Assembly (NCBI GenBank): GCA_029233965.1
Contig: JARGOP010000027.1
Span: forward strand, 1-59,462
Length of the DNA stretch: 59,462 nucleotides
Reading direction: 5' to 3'
DNA from: Verrucomicrobiales bacterium
GTDB taxonomy: Bacteria > Verrucomicrobiota > Verrucomicrobiia > Verrucomicrobiales > DEV007
Below, piece after piece: positions 8,159-16,898 of this stretch (position 1 is the stretch's first letter; every line of letters starts with the position of its first letter). Position numbers and translations under genes: made by a program. The notes beneath the pieces were generated by a model that had not been told where the DNA came from, did not search any database, and saw nothing but the letters and a program-made list of their open reading frames with translations.

Positions 8159-9088
8159 CTAGCCCAGTTCCGCCGCCATCGCCGAGCAACCGATGATCCC
8201 CGCGGTATTCCCGAAGCGGGCATTCACCACCGTGAGATGATCGAAGCACTCCTTCGTGAGCGTCTCTTCGAGGCGACGCTTCAAAGGATTGAATAACAAC
8301 TCTCCCGCGTAGGAAACGCCGCCGCCAATCACGATTGCATCAGGGTTGAGCAGGTAGATCGTGCTCATCAAATTCGACCCCAGATAGTAAGCAACCATGG
8401 ACCAGGCTTCGCGGGCCACTTCGTCACCTGCGCGCGCCAGCGTCGCGAGGCCTTCAGGACTGTGATCCTCAGGAACCGGGAGGCCCTTCTCCTCATACAT
8501 GCGGGCCGCCATTTCGCCGATCTGACGGTTGCCAATGTAGCGCTCCAGCGCGCCGGAATTACCGTAGGGTCCCTCGACGCCATCGTGGTCGATGCTCATC
8601 TGGCCGATCTCGCCTGCGGCATAATTGCTCCCGCGGTAAAGGCTGTCGTTGAGGATCAGTCCCCCGCCCACTCCGGTCCCGAGCGTCACACAAACCACAT
8701 TGTGAAATCCCTGACCGGCCCCGAATTTCCACTCCGCAAACGCCATGCAGTTGGCATCGTTGTCGAGCACCGTGGGCATCCCGGTCATTTCCGCGAGCTT
8801 GTCGCGAAGCGGGACATTTGACCATCCGCCCACGTTGGTCAGATTGTAAGTCACCCCGGTGGAGTAATTGACCGCGCCCGGCACGCCGATCCCGATGCCG
8901 ACGAGATCAGGGAAAGAGCCCTTCAATTCGTTCACGACATCCGTGATCGCTGCGATGAGAGGATCCGGACCGACAAAGTCCTGGGTCGGAATGCGGTGCA
9001 CATCGGTGAGAAGTTCTGATCCTTCGACCACCGCCACTTTCACGGAGGTGCCACCGAAGTCGATGCCGATTGCCTGGGGATTTTTCAT
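8159..9088 (-). CDS. ROK family sugar kinase-like protein without the zinc motif
   Basis: A 309-residue ASKHA-fold protein of the ROK family. It has the phosphate-1 loop GIDFGGTSVKVAV (residues 8-20), the catalytic region LDNDANC (Asp111), and the phosphate-2 loop TLGTGVGGGLI. It probably phosphorylates glucose or a related hexose in the cytosol. The usual CxCGxxGCxE zinc site and its His (GHM) are missing: the same place reads GQMSIDHDG...EGPYGNSGALE, with Q163 for His and no Cys. The start ATG overlaps the coaX stop by four bases (ATGA), so the two are translationally coupled. Confidence 0.85.
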   Translation of the reverse strand: MKNPQAIGIDFGGTSVKVAVVEGSELLTDVHRIPTQDFVGPDPLIAAITDVVNELKGSFPDLVGIGIGVPGAVNYSTGVTYNLTNVGGWSNVPLRDKLAEMTGMPTVLDNDANCMAFAEWKFGAGQGFHNVVCVTLGTGVGGGLILNDSLYRGSNYAAGEIGQMSIDHDGVEGPYGNSGALERYIGNRQIGEMAARMYEEKGLPVPEDHSPEGLATLARAGDEVAREAWSMVAYYLGSNLMSTIYLLNPDAIVIGGGVSYAGELLFNPLKRRLEETLTKECFDHLTVVNARFGNTAGIIGCSAMAAELG

Positions 9089-9837
9089 GAAGGAAAATTG
9101 AGACGGGCCACCTTGAGAAGGCCATGCATCGTGAGGAGTGGTTCGACGGATTCGATCTCGGCAAACTCGTCCGCTATCAAAGCCGCATATCCTCCCGTCG
9201 CAATCACTTTTGCGGATCCTTCCATCTCAGACTGGATTTGAGCGAGAATCTCACGCACAAGCCCCCGGTAGCCGTGAAACGCCCCGGCCTGCATCGCGCC
9301 CTCGGTGGATTTACCAATCGCGCTGTCGGGCCGAACGATCTCAATCTCGGGAAGCAGCGCCGTTCTTTGATGCAAATAGTGCCTCATCGCATCCAGTCCG
9401 GGAGCAATGACGCCACCGACATAGGCGGGCCTCGTGTCGATAATATCAAAAGTCACTGCGGTGCCGAAATCGACCACAATAACAGCCTCGCCGGGATAGC
9501 GACCCGCAACCGCTGCGGCATTGGCAAGACGGTCCGCCCCGATCGTCGCCGGGTTCGGAAAATCAACCTCGACGCCGAGAGCAATTGTATGCGAGAGCTC
9601 GACAATCGCCTTTCCGCCCTGTGCTTCTTTCAGGGCCGGAACATTCGCGGGCACCACCGACGCGAGCACGACCTTGTCCCAGTTCCAGGGCTTCAAATGC
9701 GCGCGAACCGTCTCCGTGGTGACGTCCCGGGACATCATCGACTCGTGTGCGAGAAGCCCGTCCCGGTTCGCGAGGGCGAACTTCGTCCGCGTATTGTTGT
9801 TGTTGATCAGGAGAAACTCCGCCGACACTTCGCTCAT
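9085..9837 (-). CDS. coaX: Type III pantothenate kinase (CoaX), divergent first motif
   Basis: A 250-residue type III PanK, the first enzyme of coenzyme A synthesis. Motif 2 (IGADRLANAAA) and motif 3 (VVDFGTAVTFD) are intact, as is the PGLDAMRHYLHQRTALLP region. Motif 1, normally DxGNT, reads N12-N13-N14-N15-T16, so the conserved Asp and Gly are both Asn. The start at 9837 gives the family N-terminus (MSEVSAEFLLI); the frame is open further upstream without homology. It overlaps the preceding membrane-protein gene and the following ROK gene by ATGA each, in a tight operon. With motif 1 changed, activity may be reduced, but motifs 2 and 3 argue for a working enzyme. Confidence 0.88.
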   Translation of the reverse strand: MSEVSAEFLLINNNNTRTKFALANRDGLLAHESMMSRDVTTETVRAHLKPWNWDKVVLASVVPANVPALKEAQGGKAIVELSHTIALGVEVDFPNPATIGADRLANAAAVAGRYPGEAVIVVDFGTAVTFDIIDTRPAYVGGVIAPGLDAMRHYLHQRTALLPEIEIVRPDSAIGKSTEGAMQAGAFHGYRGLVREILAQIQSEMEGSAKVIATGGYAALIADEFAEIESVEPLLTMHGLLKVARLNFPS

Positions 9838-10334
9838 GACCCCCCCGGCAGTTCCGCTTTGGCTCGATCGCCCTGAAAATCCAGCCAGATCGACCCGCTC
9901 GCATCCGCCATCCAAAGCTTTACCGTGACGAGGGATTCCTCTTCCGCCCCCACGGACTGAGGCGTTTGGAACGGGGCGAAAAAATGAGGGATCGGCACCC
10001 CGTCCCCCGTGCTCGCTTTGAGCGTCTCCTCATTCACCAAAACCGCGTCTTCTGTTTTGGCACGAGCCAACAGGGTGACCTCAACGACCTGCCCCTGTTC
10101 AGTCGGCTCCACTTTCACCGCCGTGATCTGAAATCCTTCCGGTTCAGGAGCCGCTTCCGCATCCGGCTCACTGACTCCAATCTCAGTCACCACAACCTTC
10201 GTAAGCTCTTCCGAAGCTTCCACGCCGGCGACAGCTTTCTCCTCAAGCGGCTGAAACGCGAAGACCAGCAAGCACACGACCACCCCGAAAAGCAGCCACA
10301 CCTCAAATCGCTTCAATAGAAAAAGATAACTCAT
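9834..10334 (-). CDS. Hypothetical single-pass membrane protein
   Basis: A 166-residue protein I do not recognise. One N-terminal membrane helix (about residues 9-28, VWLLFGVVVCLLVFAF) follows a short basic start, so the remaining 135 residues are probably periplasmic. An acidic linker (EPDAEAAPEPEG) leads to a beta-rich part ending with VTVKLWMADASGSIWLDFQGD. It sits between mlaD (23-base gap) and coaX (ATGA overlap). Position right after mlaD raises the possibility of a role in the same lipid-transport system, but nothing in the sequence proves it. Confidence 0.7.
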   Translation of the reverse strand: MSYLFLLKRFEVWLLFGVVVCLLVFAFQPLEEKAVAGVEASEELTKVVVTEIGVSEPDAEAAPEPEGFQITAVKVEPTEQGQVVEVTLLARAKTEDAVLVNEETLKASTGDGVPIPHFFAPFQTPQSVGAEEESLVTVKLWMADASGSIWLDFQGDRAKAELPGGS

Positions 10335-10356
10335 CGATGATCAGCAAAGGGGTTGC

Positions 10357-11376
10357 TCAAGGCTTCCCCATCAGTTTCGGCCCGGATCTTTTCTTTTCTC
10401 CACCACCGCCCTGAAACAACGTCCGTTCCCGCGGATAAAACAAGATCCCGTTTCGCTCCAGCTTGTCCACGAAGTCACTCAGATCACGACGCAGTTCCTC
10501 ATCGTTGAGCAGTGCATTGGCAAGGCCGTCGCTTCCTTCGAAATCGCCCATGAGACGGTCCACCGACTCCAATGTCCCGCGAAGCTGGTTCAAGGTTCCG
10601 TCAAACTTCAGGACCACCGGATCCACAACTTGCAGCGTTTCGGAAAACTGCTCCACCCCTCTGCTCACCTCTGCGAGTGTCGTCTCCGCTTCCTTCGCGG
10701 TGGACTTCACGGTCTTGATCGTTTCGCTTGTCTCATCGAGAATCGGGCCGAATCGCTCTGAAGCCTCTTCGATTCTCTCCGAGGCGACACGCAGACTTGC
10801 CATCATCGTCTTGAGGTTGTCGATGTTCTCGGTGTCGAGCACCCCCTCGTCGAATCGTCGGAAAATGTCATTCAACTGCCGAACCGATTCTCCAATCTGC
10901 TCCAGGGTCTGCTCGGCCTGTCCCAGAGTCTCGACCGCTCCCGTGGCGACATCGTCGATCGTGGGCGCAGAAGCCGCCGCGATTTCCTCCCCCGGATCGT
11001 AAAAGCCGCTGGTTACACTTTCAGGCGGAAGGATGCGAATGAACCGATCCCCCATGAGACCGCTCGTTCCAATATTCACCGCAGACCCGCGCGGGATTTT
11101 CATTCCCTCGCGCACCAGAATCTCAATCGAGAGCATTTTGAAGTCCGCATCGAGAACCGGCTCGGAACTGACCGTGCCGATATCGAGGCCGCCGATCCGC
11201 ACCGGTGCGCCGACACGAATCCCCGAGGCATCCCGGACCTTTACCAGAAGCGGATAGTTCTCGCCACCGGCCTGCCCAAACTTTCCGAATTGAAAAGCGA
11301 ATCCTCCGAGGAGGAGCAATCCAAGCAGGACAAAAAGACCGACGTAAAGCTCGGTGCGCTGTTTTCCGGAAGCCAT
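10357..11376 (-). CDS. mlaD: MlaD-family (MCE) lipid transport protein
   Basis: A 339-residue substrate-binding component of an MCE lipid ABC transporter, anchored in the inner membrane and projecting into the periplasm. An N-terminal membrane helix (ELYVGLFVLLGLLLLGGFAFQFG) precedes the MCE domain (about residues 40-115: LLVKVRDASGIRVGAPVRIGGLDIGTV, then GTSGLMGDRFIRILP). After it comes a long predicted helical/coiled region rich in Glu, Thr and Val (about 140-290), longer than E. coli MlaD (183 residues) and more like the extended MCE proteins. mlaF and mlaE lie upstream in the same operon; no mlaB or mlaC is found. Confidence 0.9.
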   Translation of the reverse strand: MASGKQRTELYVGLFVLLGLLLLGGFAFQFGKFGQAGGENYPLLVKVRDASGIRVGAPVRIGGLDIGTVSSEPVLDADFKMLSIEILVREGMKIPRGSAVNIGTSGLMGDRFIRILPPESVTSGFYDPGEEIAAASAPTIDDVATGAVETLGQAEQTLEQIGESVRQLNDIFRRFDEGVLDTENIDNLKTMMASLRVASERIEEASERFGPILDETSETIKTVKSTAKEAETTLAEVSRGVEQFSETLQVVDPVVLKFDGTLNQLRGTLESVDRLMGDFEGSDGLANALLNDEELRRDLSDFVDKLERNGILFYPRERTLFQGGGGEKKRSGPKLMGKP

Positions 11377-11487
11377 TTGTTTCGTGTTGCCGCCCCTGAT
11401 CCGAAAAGAATCAAAAGACCGCCCGCCACTATGCGGTCAAACACGGCGTTCATCAATACGGCTTTCAAGCTCCTCCGGAATGGCGGC

Positions 11488-12249
11488 TCAGCCACCACCG
11501 CCCGTCGCGGAGAGAAACTGGCGAATCCCCTCATCACCGGACGCCTCAAGCTCATCCAGATCGCCGGAAAAGCGCACCTTCCCGTCTCGCAGAAAAACAA
11601 CATGGTCCGCCATGATCCGCATCGCCCCGAGATCGTGCGTCACGACCACCGCCGTCGTCTCGCGCTCCTTCACGAGCGCACGGATCAATCTGGAAATCGT
11701 TTCCGAAAGAATCGGGTCAAGCCCCGCGGTCGGCTCATCACACAAGAGGCATTCAGGATGGAAGATCATCGCCCTCGCGAGCGAGGCACGCTTTCTCATC
11801 CCGCCGGAAAGTTTCGCCGGCATCTTGCGCTCCTCGCCCGGCAACCCGACGTGTTCCAGCGCCTGTGCGACGGCGGCATCAAGTTCCCGCTGATCTTTCC
11901 AGCCCTGCTCGACGAGCGGAAAGGCGACGTTCTCGCCAACGGTCATCGAATCAAACAGTGCTCCATCCTGAAAGAGAATTCCGATCCGCTTTCTGATCTT
12001 CAACAACTCCGGTTCCGACATGGATTGAATTTCTTCACCGGCCACGGAGATCACCCCGCTGCGGGATCGGATCAGTCCGTTGAGATGCTTGAGGAGGACG
12101 CTTTTGCCCGCTCCGCTCCCGCCGAGAATAACCGTCGTTTTCCCTGTGGGTATCTCAAGATTCACCCCCCTGAGGATCGCCTTTCCTCCGAGAGAGGTGT
12201 GGACTTCGGAAAGCTCAAAAAAGAACTCAGATGTTGCCTTGTCCGCCAT
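11488..12249 (-). CDS. mlaF: MlaF-type ABC transporter ATPase
   Basis: The cytosolic ATPase of the MlaEFD lipid transporter. In the 253 residues are Walker A GGSGAGKS (43-50), the signature LSGGMRKRASLARAM with the basic MRKR typical of MlaF, and Walker B CLLCDEPTAGLDP. The start at 12249 was chosen because MADKATSEF begins the ABC domain and overlaps the mlaE stop as TGATG; a longer frame runs into mlaE coding sequence. A 111-base gap separates it from mlaD. Confidence 0.94.
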   Translation of the reverse strand: MADKATSEFFFELSEVHTSLGGKAILRGVNLEIPTGKTTVILGGSGAGKSVLLKHLNGLIRSRSGVISVAGEEIQSMSEPELLKIRKRIGILFQDGALFDSMTVGENVAFPLVEQGWKDQRELDAAVAQALEHVGLPGEERKMPAKLSGGMRKRASLARAMIFHPECLLCDEPTAGLDPILSETISRLIRALVKERETTAVVVTHDLGAMRIMADHVVFLRDGKVRFSGDLDELEASGDEGIRQFLSATGGGG

Positions 12250-13022
12250 CAATTCAAGGACACCATGGGTAGAAGTTGATTCAAAATCAGGGTCAGAAAC
12301 AGATTCACGATCAGGATCGCAAGGCTGGAATCGACCACCGCCCGCGTCGTCGCGCGCCCCACCCCGACGGCACCATTTTGAGTCCACAAACCATGACGGC
12401 AGGAGATCAGCGCGATCAAGAGGCCGAAACCCGCTCCTTTGATGACACCGCACAAGACATCTTCCCATCCGGTGTGAGCGATGAGTTGATAACGATACCA
12501 GACTTCGGGGACCCCGAAGACCTTGGTCGTGATAACGTCTGAAGCAAAAATCCCCAGGGCAATTCCTTCCGCCACGAGAATGGGCATCGAAACAAGGATC
12601 GCGATGATCCTCGGCACGACGAGGTAGTCAATCGGACTCACCCCCATCGAGCGGAGCGCATCGAGTTGTTCTGTCACCTTCATCGTTCCGATCTCCGCCG
12701 CCATCGCCGCGCCCATGCGACCGGCGACCATCAAGCCGGCCAGGACCGGTCCAAGTTCGCGAGCCATCGCGATCGAAACGACCGGTCCGGTCGCTGAGGC
12801 CATTCCGATTTCACTGAACTTGAAGAAGGATTGCGCCGCGAACACCGCCCCCGTGAACGCTCCCGTGATCATCACGACCAACTGCGAACCGAAACCGATC
12901 GCGACGATTTGCGCCATGACGAGACGCCATCGTACCCTTGCATTGAGCACCGCTCCAACTGTCGCCCCGCAAAGGATACCCAGCTGCCCATGGTATTGTA
13001 TCATTCTCCGGATCCAACTCAT
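12249..13022 (-). CDS. mlaE: MlaE-type ABC transporter permease
   Basis: The inner-membrane permease of the Mla lipid transporter (257 residues, family about 260). The hallmark stretch is GPVLAGLMVAGRMGAAMAAEIGTM followed by VTEQLDALRSMGVSP and the YLVVPRIIA helix. Five or so membrane segments are visible, including GAFTGAVFAAQSFF and a C-terminal LAILIVNLFLTLIL. It is translationally coupled on both sides: its start overlaps the GT2 stop (ATGA), and its stop overlaps the mlaF start (TGATG). Confidence 0.95.
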   Translation of the reverse strand: MSWIRRMIQYHGQLGILCGATVGAVLNARVRWRLVMAQIVAIGFGSQLVVMITGAFTGAVFAAQSFFKFSEIGMASATGPVVSIAMARELGPVLAGLMVAGRMGAAMAAEIGTMKVTEQLDALRSMGVSPIDYLVVPRIIAILVSMPILVAEGIALGIFASDVITTKVFGVPEVWYRYQLIAHTGWEDVLCGVIKGAGFGLLIALISCRHGLWTQNGAVGVGRATTRAVVDSSLAILIVNLFLTLILNQLLPMVSLN

Positions 13023-13711
13023 GACGCAGCCCTCCTTCGTGAGTCACTGAGAATTTTCCCCGCCGCCGTAAGATCACGTCGCGTCTGTCCGAAAACGCCC
13101 CGTTTCTCAAACCGGCGCGCCGAGCTCAGGACAGGAGGCCCAATCAACATCGTTTTTCCCTTCCTTGCGAGCCGATAGGAAAAATCGAGATCCTCGCCGG
13201 GATGAATCGATTCATCAAATCCACCGAGGTCCTGGAAAACCGATCGCCTCACAAAGATCCCCTGATCTCCGAGGAAGAGGCCCCACCAACGTCCCCGGAA
13301 ATCCGAACACCAGGCCGTGAACCGAAGCAGCTGCGAGGGGGAAGCAAAGCGACGTGCGAAGCCGCCGCCCAGCAAATCAGGATTGTCTTTGATCGCCGCC
13401 TCAAGCCGCTTCAGTGTCGCCGCCGGGATCAAAGTGTCGCCGTGGGTAAAAAGCAGGACATCCCCGGAAGCCTCTCTCGCCCCGAGATTCATTTGCCTCG
13501 CCCGCCCCGGCTCCGGTGAGGTGAGGACTCGATAGCCGCCCGACGAAACCGCCTTCACGGTCTCGTCGGTGCTTCCCCCGTCCACGACGAGAACTTCATT
13601 CACACCCGCCCTGCGAAAACACTCCAGCGTCGTCGCAATGTTCTCCGCTTCATTCAGCGTCGGGATAATGACCGATAGGAAAGGCACTCCACAGCAAACA
13701 CGAATCCGCAT
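13019..13711 (-). CDS. Family 2 glycosyltransferase
   Basis: A 230-residue GT-A enzyme resembling the TIGR04283 family (rSAM/selenodomain-associated transferase 2). N-terminal SVIIPTLNEAENIATTL is followed by LVVDGGSTDET, the LTSPEPGRARQMNLGA motif, LLFTHGDTLIPAA (DxD equivalent reduced to HGDT) and FGG-type DQGIFVRRSVFQDLGGFDE. There is no membrane helix. The exact start is uncertain: ATG 13711 is used; a GTG 24 bases further in would give MPFLSVIIPT, and an upstream ATG at 13765 is possible. It leads the mlaEFD run with an ATGA overlap. Acceptor and donor are unknown. Confidence 0.82.
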   Translation of the reverse strand: MRIRVCCGVPFLSVIIPTLNEAENIATTLECFRRAGVNEVLVVDGGSTDETVKAVSSGGYRVLTSPEPGRARQMNLGAREASGDVLLFTHGDTLIPAATLKRLEAAIKDNPDLLGGGFARRFASPSQLLRFTAWCSDFRGRWWGLFLGDQGIFVRRSVFQDLGGFDESIHPGEDLDFSYRLARKGKTMLIGPPVLSSARRFEKRGVFGQTRRDLTAAGKILSDSRRRAAS

Positions 13712-13904
13712 CAGGGTTCCACCGACAAATTTCAGACAAGGCGAAAGACGTTCAGACCCCGGCAACCAAATATTGGCGGATCCAAAACTGCAATCGGATC
13801 AACCAAAATCCGCAACGGGATGCGCCTTCCACGGTCCTTGACGCGGGGGGCGGAACCGTTAAGATCGCGAGAACTTTTCAACCACCACCCCCGGATTTCA
13901 TCTC

Positions 13905-15602
13905 ATGAGCGAACCAGAATTGAATCAGCAGGAAGCCGCCGAGCTTGAGGCACTGAGCACCCAGCCTCTCGGGGCACGCCTCAAGTATTTCACCAAAAAG
14001 ACCGGACCGGGCTGGCTTCAGGCAGCGATCACCCTGGGTGGTGGCTCCCTCGCCGGGGCACTTTTCCTAGGGGTCATGATGGGCTACAACCTGATGTGGT
14101 TGCAACCTCTCGCGATGATCCTCGGGGTTGTCATGCTCAGCGCGATCGCCTACGTCACGCTCACGACGGGCAAGCGCCCCTTCGCGGCGATCAATGAGCA
14201 TGTCAGTCCCGTCCTCGGCTGGGCCTGGCTCATTGCCGCGATGATGGCGAACATCGTCTGGTGCCTTCCCCAGTTTGCTCTCGGCACCGGAGCGGTTCAG
14301 CAGAACCTGATCCCATCGCTCGAAAGCGTCTCCGCCGCTCCGTGGCTTATTGGAGCGGTCCTCCTGGTGGCTGCAGCTCTCGTCGTTCGCGCCTACGATT
14401 CCGACAGCAAGGGAGTGAAGGTCTTTGAAGGCATTCTGAAAACGATGGTCGGCATTGTCGTAGTTTCCTTTTTCCTCGTCGTGATCCGCCTGACCACGAC
14501 CGGTGGACTCAACTGGGGGGAAATTCTCACCGGCTTTATTCCCAATCTTTCCGACATCCGCGAGCCGGCTCCGGCGATTGAAACCGCGATCGCCGCGACC
14601 GGGGAGAGTGCTGAGATCTGGCGAAACAGCGTTTCGAGTGTGCAAAAAGACAAGGTCATCGCCGCTTTCGGAACCGCTGTGGGGATTAACATGACCTTTC
14701 TTCTTCCCTACTCCATGCTCCGCAAGGGCTGGGGGAAACACCACCGTGGCCTTGCCATTTTTGACCTCGGAACCGGCCTCGTGATTCCTTTTGTCATCGC
14801 AACGGCCTGCATCGTCATTGCTGCCGCAAGCCAGTTTCACGCAAAGACCAATGACGTCATCAATGCCGACGGTTCCGTCATCGTCGGGAAGGAAGCGAGC
14901 TTCGCCAGTGTCGCCGACAAATTCATCTCGACACGCTACGCGACAGAACTCGACGGCCTTGAGGGCGACGCCCTCAGTGCCAAAGTGACTGAACTCCGCG
15001 ATGCTCTTCCGCTCGCTGACCGCAAGATCGCCGCGATGCTCGTGGACCGGAAGGACTCCGATCTCGCCAAATCACTCTCGTCCCTCGCCGGACCGGGGGT
15101 TGGAAAAGTCATCTTCGGGATCGGGGTGCTCGGCATGGCGCTCTCGACGATTATCATTCTCATGCTCATCAACGGATTCTGCCTCTGCGAGGCGATGGGA
15201 CGCCCGGGAGATAAGAAACTCCATTTCCTCGGAAGTCTCATTCCGGGATTCCTTGGACTCTGCTTCCCTCTCATCTGGACTGCCGAATCAAAAGCAGCCC
15301 TCGCCGTTCCGACCTCCGTGATCGGAAGTTCACTCCTTCCGATCGCCTACTTCATCTTCCTGCTCATGATGAACTCGAAGAAGCTCCTCGGCAACGCGAT
15401 GCCACGCGGCGGAAAGCGCGTCCTCTGGAACGTGCTCATGTGCATTGCGACCGGACTGGCGACCTTCGGTTCGATCTGGGCATTGAAAGACAAGAACCTC
15501 GGCTCTTTCCCCATGGGCAAAGTCGGCATCGCTGTTCTCGTGATTCTTTTCATCATCGGCCTCGTCGGTTTCATCTCGAAGAACAAGAAGGACTCCGCAT
15601 AG
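13905..15602 (+). CDS. Nramp-like transporter lacking the DPGN motif
   Basis: A 565-residue polytopic membrane protein resembling Nramp metal-ion transporters: a soluble N-terminus, then GPGWLQAAITLGGGSLAGALFLG (residues 34-56) at the place of Nramp TM1 and about 11-12 membrane segments. In true Nramp this helix holds DPGN and TM6 holds MPH, both metal ligands; here the sites read LGGGS and NMTFLLP. A polar insertion of about 90 residues (about 307-397) separates two late membrane helices. It may carry Mg2+, another cation, or something else; the ligand changes make Mn/Fe transport unlikely. The gene stands alone with its own upstream region. Confidence 0.7.
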   Translation: MSEPELNQQEAAELEALSTQPLGARLKYFTKKTGPGWLQAAITLGGGSLAGALFLGVMMGYNLMWLQPLAMILGVVMLSAIAYVTLTTGKRPFAAINEHVSPVLGWAWLIAAMMANIVWCLPQFALGTGAVQQNLIPSLESVSAAPWLIGAVLLVAAALVVRAYDSDSKGVKVFEGILKTMVGIVVVSFFLVVIRLTTTGGLNWGEILTGFIPNLSDIREPAPAIETAIAATGESAEIWRNSVSSVQKDKVIAAFGTAVGINMTFLLPYSMLRKGWGKHHRGLAIFDLGTGLVIPFVIATACIVIAAASQFHAKTNDVINADGSVIVGKEASFASVADKFISTRYATELDGLEGDALSAKVTELRDALPLADRKIAAMLVDRKDSDLAKSLSSLAGPGVGKVIFGIGVLGMALSTIIILMLINGFCLCEAMGRPGDKKLHFLGSLIPGFLGLCFPLIWTAESKAALAVPTSVIGSSLLPIAYFIFLLMMNSKKLLGNAMPRGGKRVLWNVLMCIATGLATFGSIWALKDKNLGSFPMGKVGIAVLVILFIIGLVGFISKNKKDSA

Positions 15603-15633
15603 TCACCCGCCTTTCCTGCCTCTCACTTTTGAC

Positions 15634-15650
15634 GCCGCCCTGCGGCTTTT
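15634..15650 (+). terminator. Small possible terminator after the Nramp-like gene
   Basis: GCCGC-CCT-GCGGC followed by TTTT makes a short intrinsic-terminator-like hairpin 32 bases after the transporter stop. It ends only four bases before the ATG of the next gene, so it could equally be an attenuator or chance. Confidence 0.35.
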
Positions 15651-15654
15651 GATT

Positions 15655-16704
15655 ATGAAATTCGGAATCATCGGAGCCGGCATGATTGCCAACTTCCACG
15701 CCAAGGCAATCGAAGCGATGGGAGGAGGCGAGCTGCACTCTTTTTACGGAAGACGTCAGGAAGCCGTCGATGAACTCGTCGCGGAGAACGGGGGGATTGG
15801 ATACACGGATCTAGACGCATTCCTGAACGATCCGGAACTCGATATCGTCACGATTGCAACACCGAGCGGAGCGCATCTTGAACCCGCGCTCGCGGCGGCG
15901 GCGGCCGGCAAACACATCATTTGTGAAAAGCCTCTCGAGATCACCCCCGAGCGGATCGATCTCATGATCGGAGCCTGCGAAGAAGCCGGTGTCACGCTCG
16001 CCGGCATTTTTAATCGTCGTTTTCACCCCGCGATGGAAGCGTTCAAAGAGGCGACCGAAAAGGGGCGTTTCGGCCAACTCACGCTGTGCGATGCCTATGT
16101 GAAATGGTATCGTGACCAGGCCTACTATGATTCCGGCGCCTGGCGCGGGACCTGGGCTCTCGACGGGGGCGGAGCCCTCATGAACCAGTCGATTCATCTC
16201 ATTGATCAACTCATCTACCTTGCGGGTGATGTCGCTTCGGTTTCCGCCTCGATGGCCTGCCTCGCTCACGAAGGCATCGAAGTCGAAGACACCGCGGTAG
16301 CGATTCTGGAATTCAAAAACGGTGCCCGCGGTGTGATCCAGGGATCGACCGCCTGCTGGTCCTCCACCGGGCACCCTGCTGAAGTCCACCTTTGCGGGGA
16401 TCAGGGATCCGCTTTCCTCGCCGATGAAAAATTCCGGGTCTGGGATTTCGCGGAGCCGGCACCGGAGGATGAGGTCGTTCTTTCGAACTTGATGCAGAAC
16501 AGCGAAGCAAGAGGACTCGGCGCCAACGATCCGAAGGCGATCAATTTCGAGGGCCACAAGCGGAACTTTGAAGATGTCGTCGAGGCAATTCAGGCAGGAC
16601 GCCCCCCGAGCGTGGACGGTAACGAGGCACGACGCGCCGTTGCTTTGATCTGCGCTATTTATGAGAGTGCGAGGAACGACGGGAAAAAGGTTCATCTCGC
16701 CTGA
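15655..16704 (+). CDS. Gfo/Idh/MocA family oxidoreductase
   Basis: A 349-residue NAD(P)-dependent oxidoreductase. The Rossmann part begins at once with MKFGIIGAGMIANFHAKAI; the conserved CEKPLE (catalytic Lys of the EKP motif) follows at about residue 95. The C-terminal substrate domain includes WALDGGGALMNQSIHLIDQLIYLAG (the GGG...D...H region). It likely oxidises or reduces a sugar or inositol derivative in the cytosol. ATG 15655 is preferred over a TTG two codons upstream. It sits between a transporter and a nucleotide-sugar epimerase on the same strand, with gaps of 52 and 194 bases. Confidence 0.93.
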   Translation: MKFGIIGAGMIANFHAKAIEAMGGGELHSFYGRRQEAVDELVAENGGIGYTDLDAFLNDPELDIVTIATPSGAHLEPALAAAAAGKHIICEKPLEITPERIDLMIGACEEAGVTLAGIFNRRFHPAMEAFKEATEKGRFGQLTLCDAYVKWYRDQAYYDSGAWRGTWALDGGGALMNQSIHLIDQLIYLAGDVASVSASMACLAHEGIEVEDTAVAILEFKNGARGVIQGSTACWSSTGHPAEVHLCGDQGSAFLADEKFRVWDFAEPAPEDEVVLSNLMQNSEARGLGANDPKAINFEGHKRNFEDVVEAIQAGRPPSVDGNEARRAVALICAIYESARNDGKKVHLA

Positions 16705-16898
16705 GAGTTCGAGCCTCTGCGCGAACAGACTTTGCTTTCACTCTTTTGATTCGTGGGAATCGCGTCCTTTTCGAACACTCTTGGAAGACGCCATAACCAC
16801 CGTATTTTTCGGTCGTTTAAGCCGGTAAAAGCGCTTATGCTTCCCTTCCGTTTTCCCTCTGGCAAATCCGTCCCGGGGAGGGAAGGGTCCGCTCTACG

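Noticed and set aside
8341-8352. A CAGGGTTGA match to the operator half
   Set aside because: It lies inside the ROK coding sequence as a single copy with no 22-base partner, so it is expected by chance.
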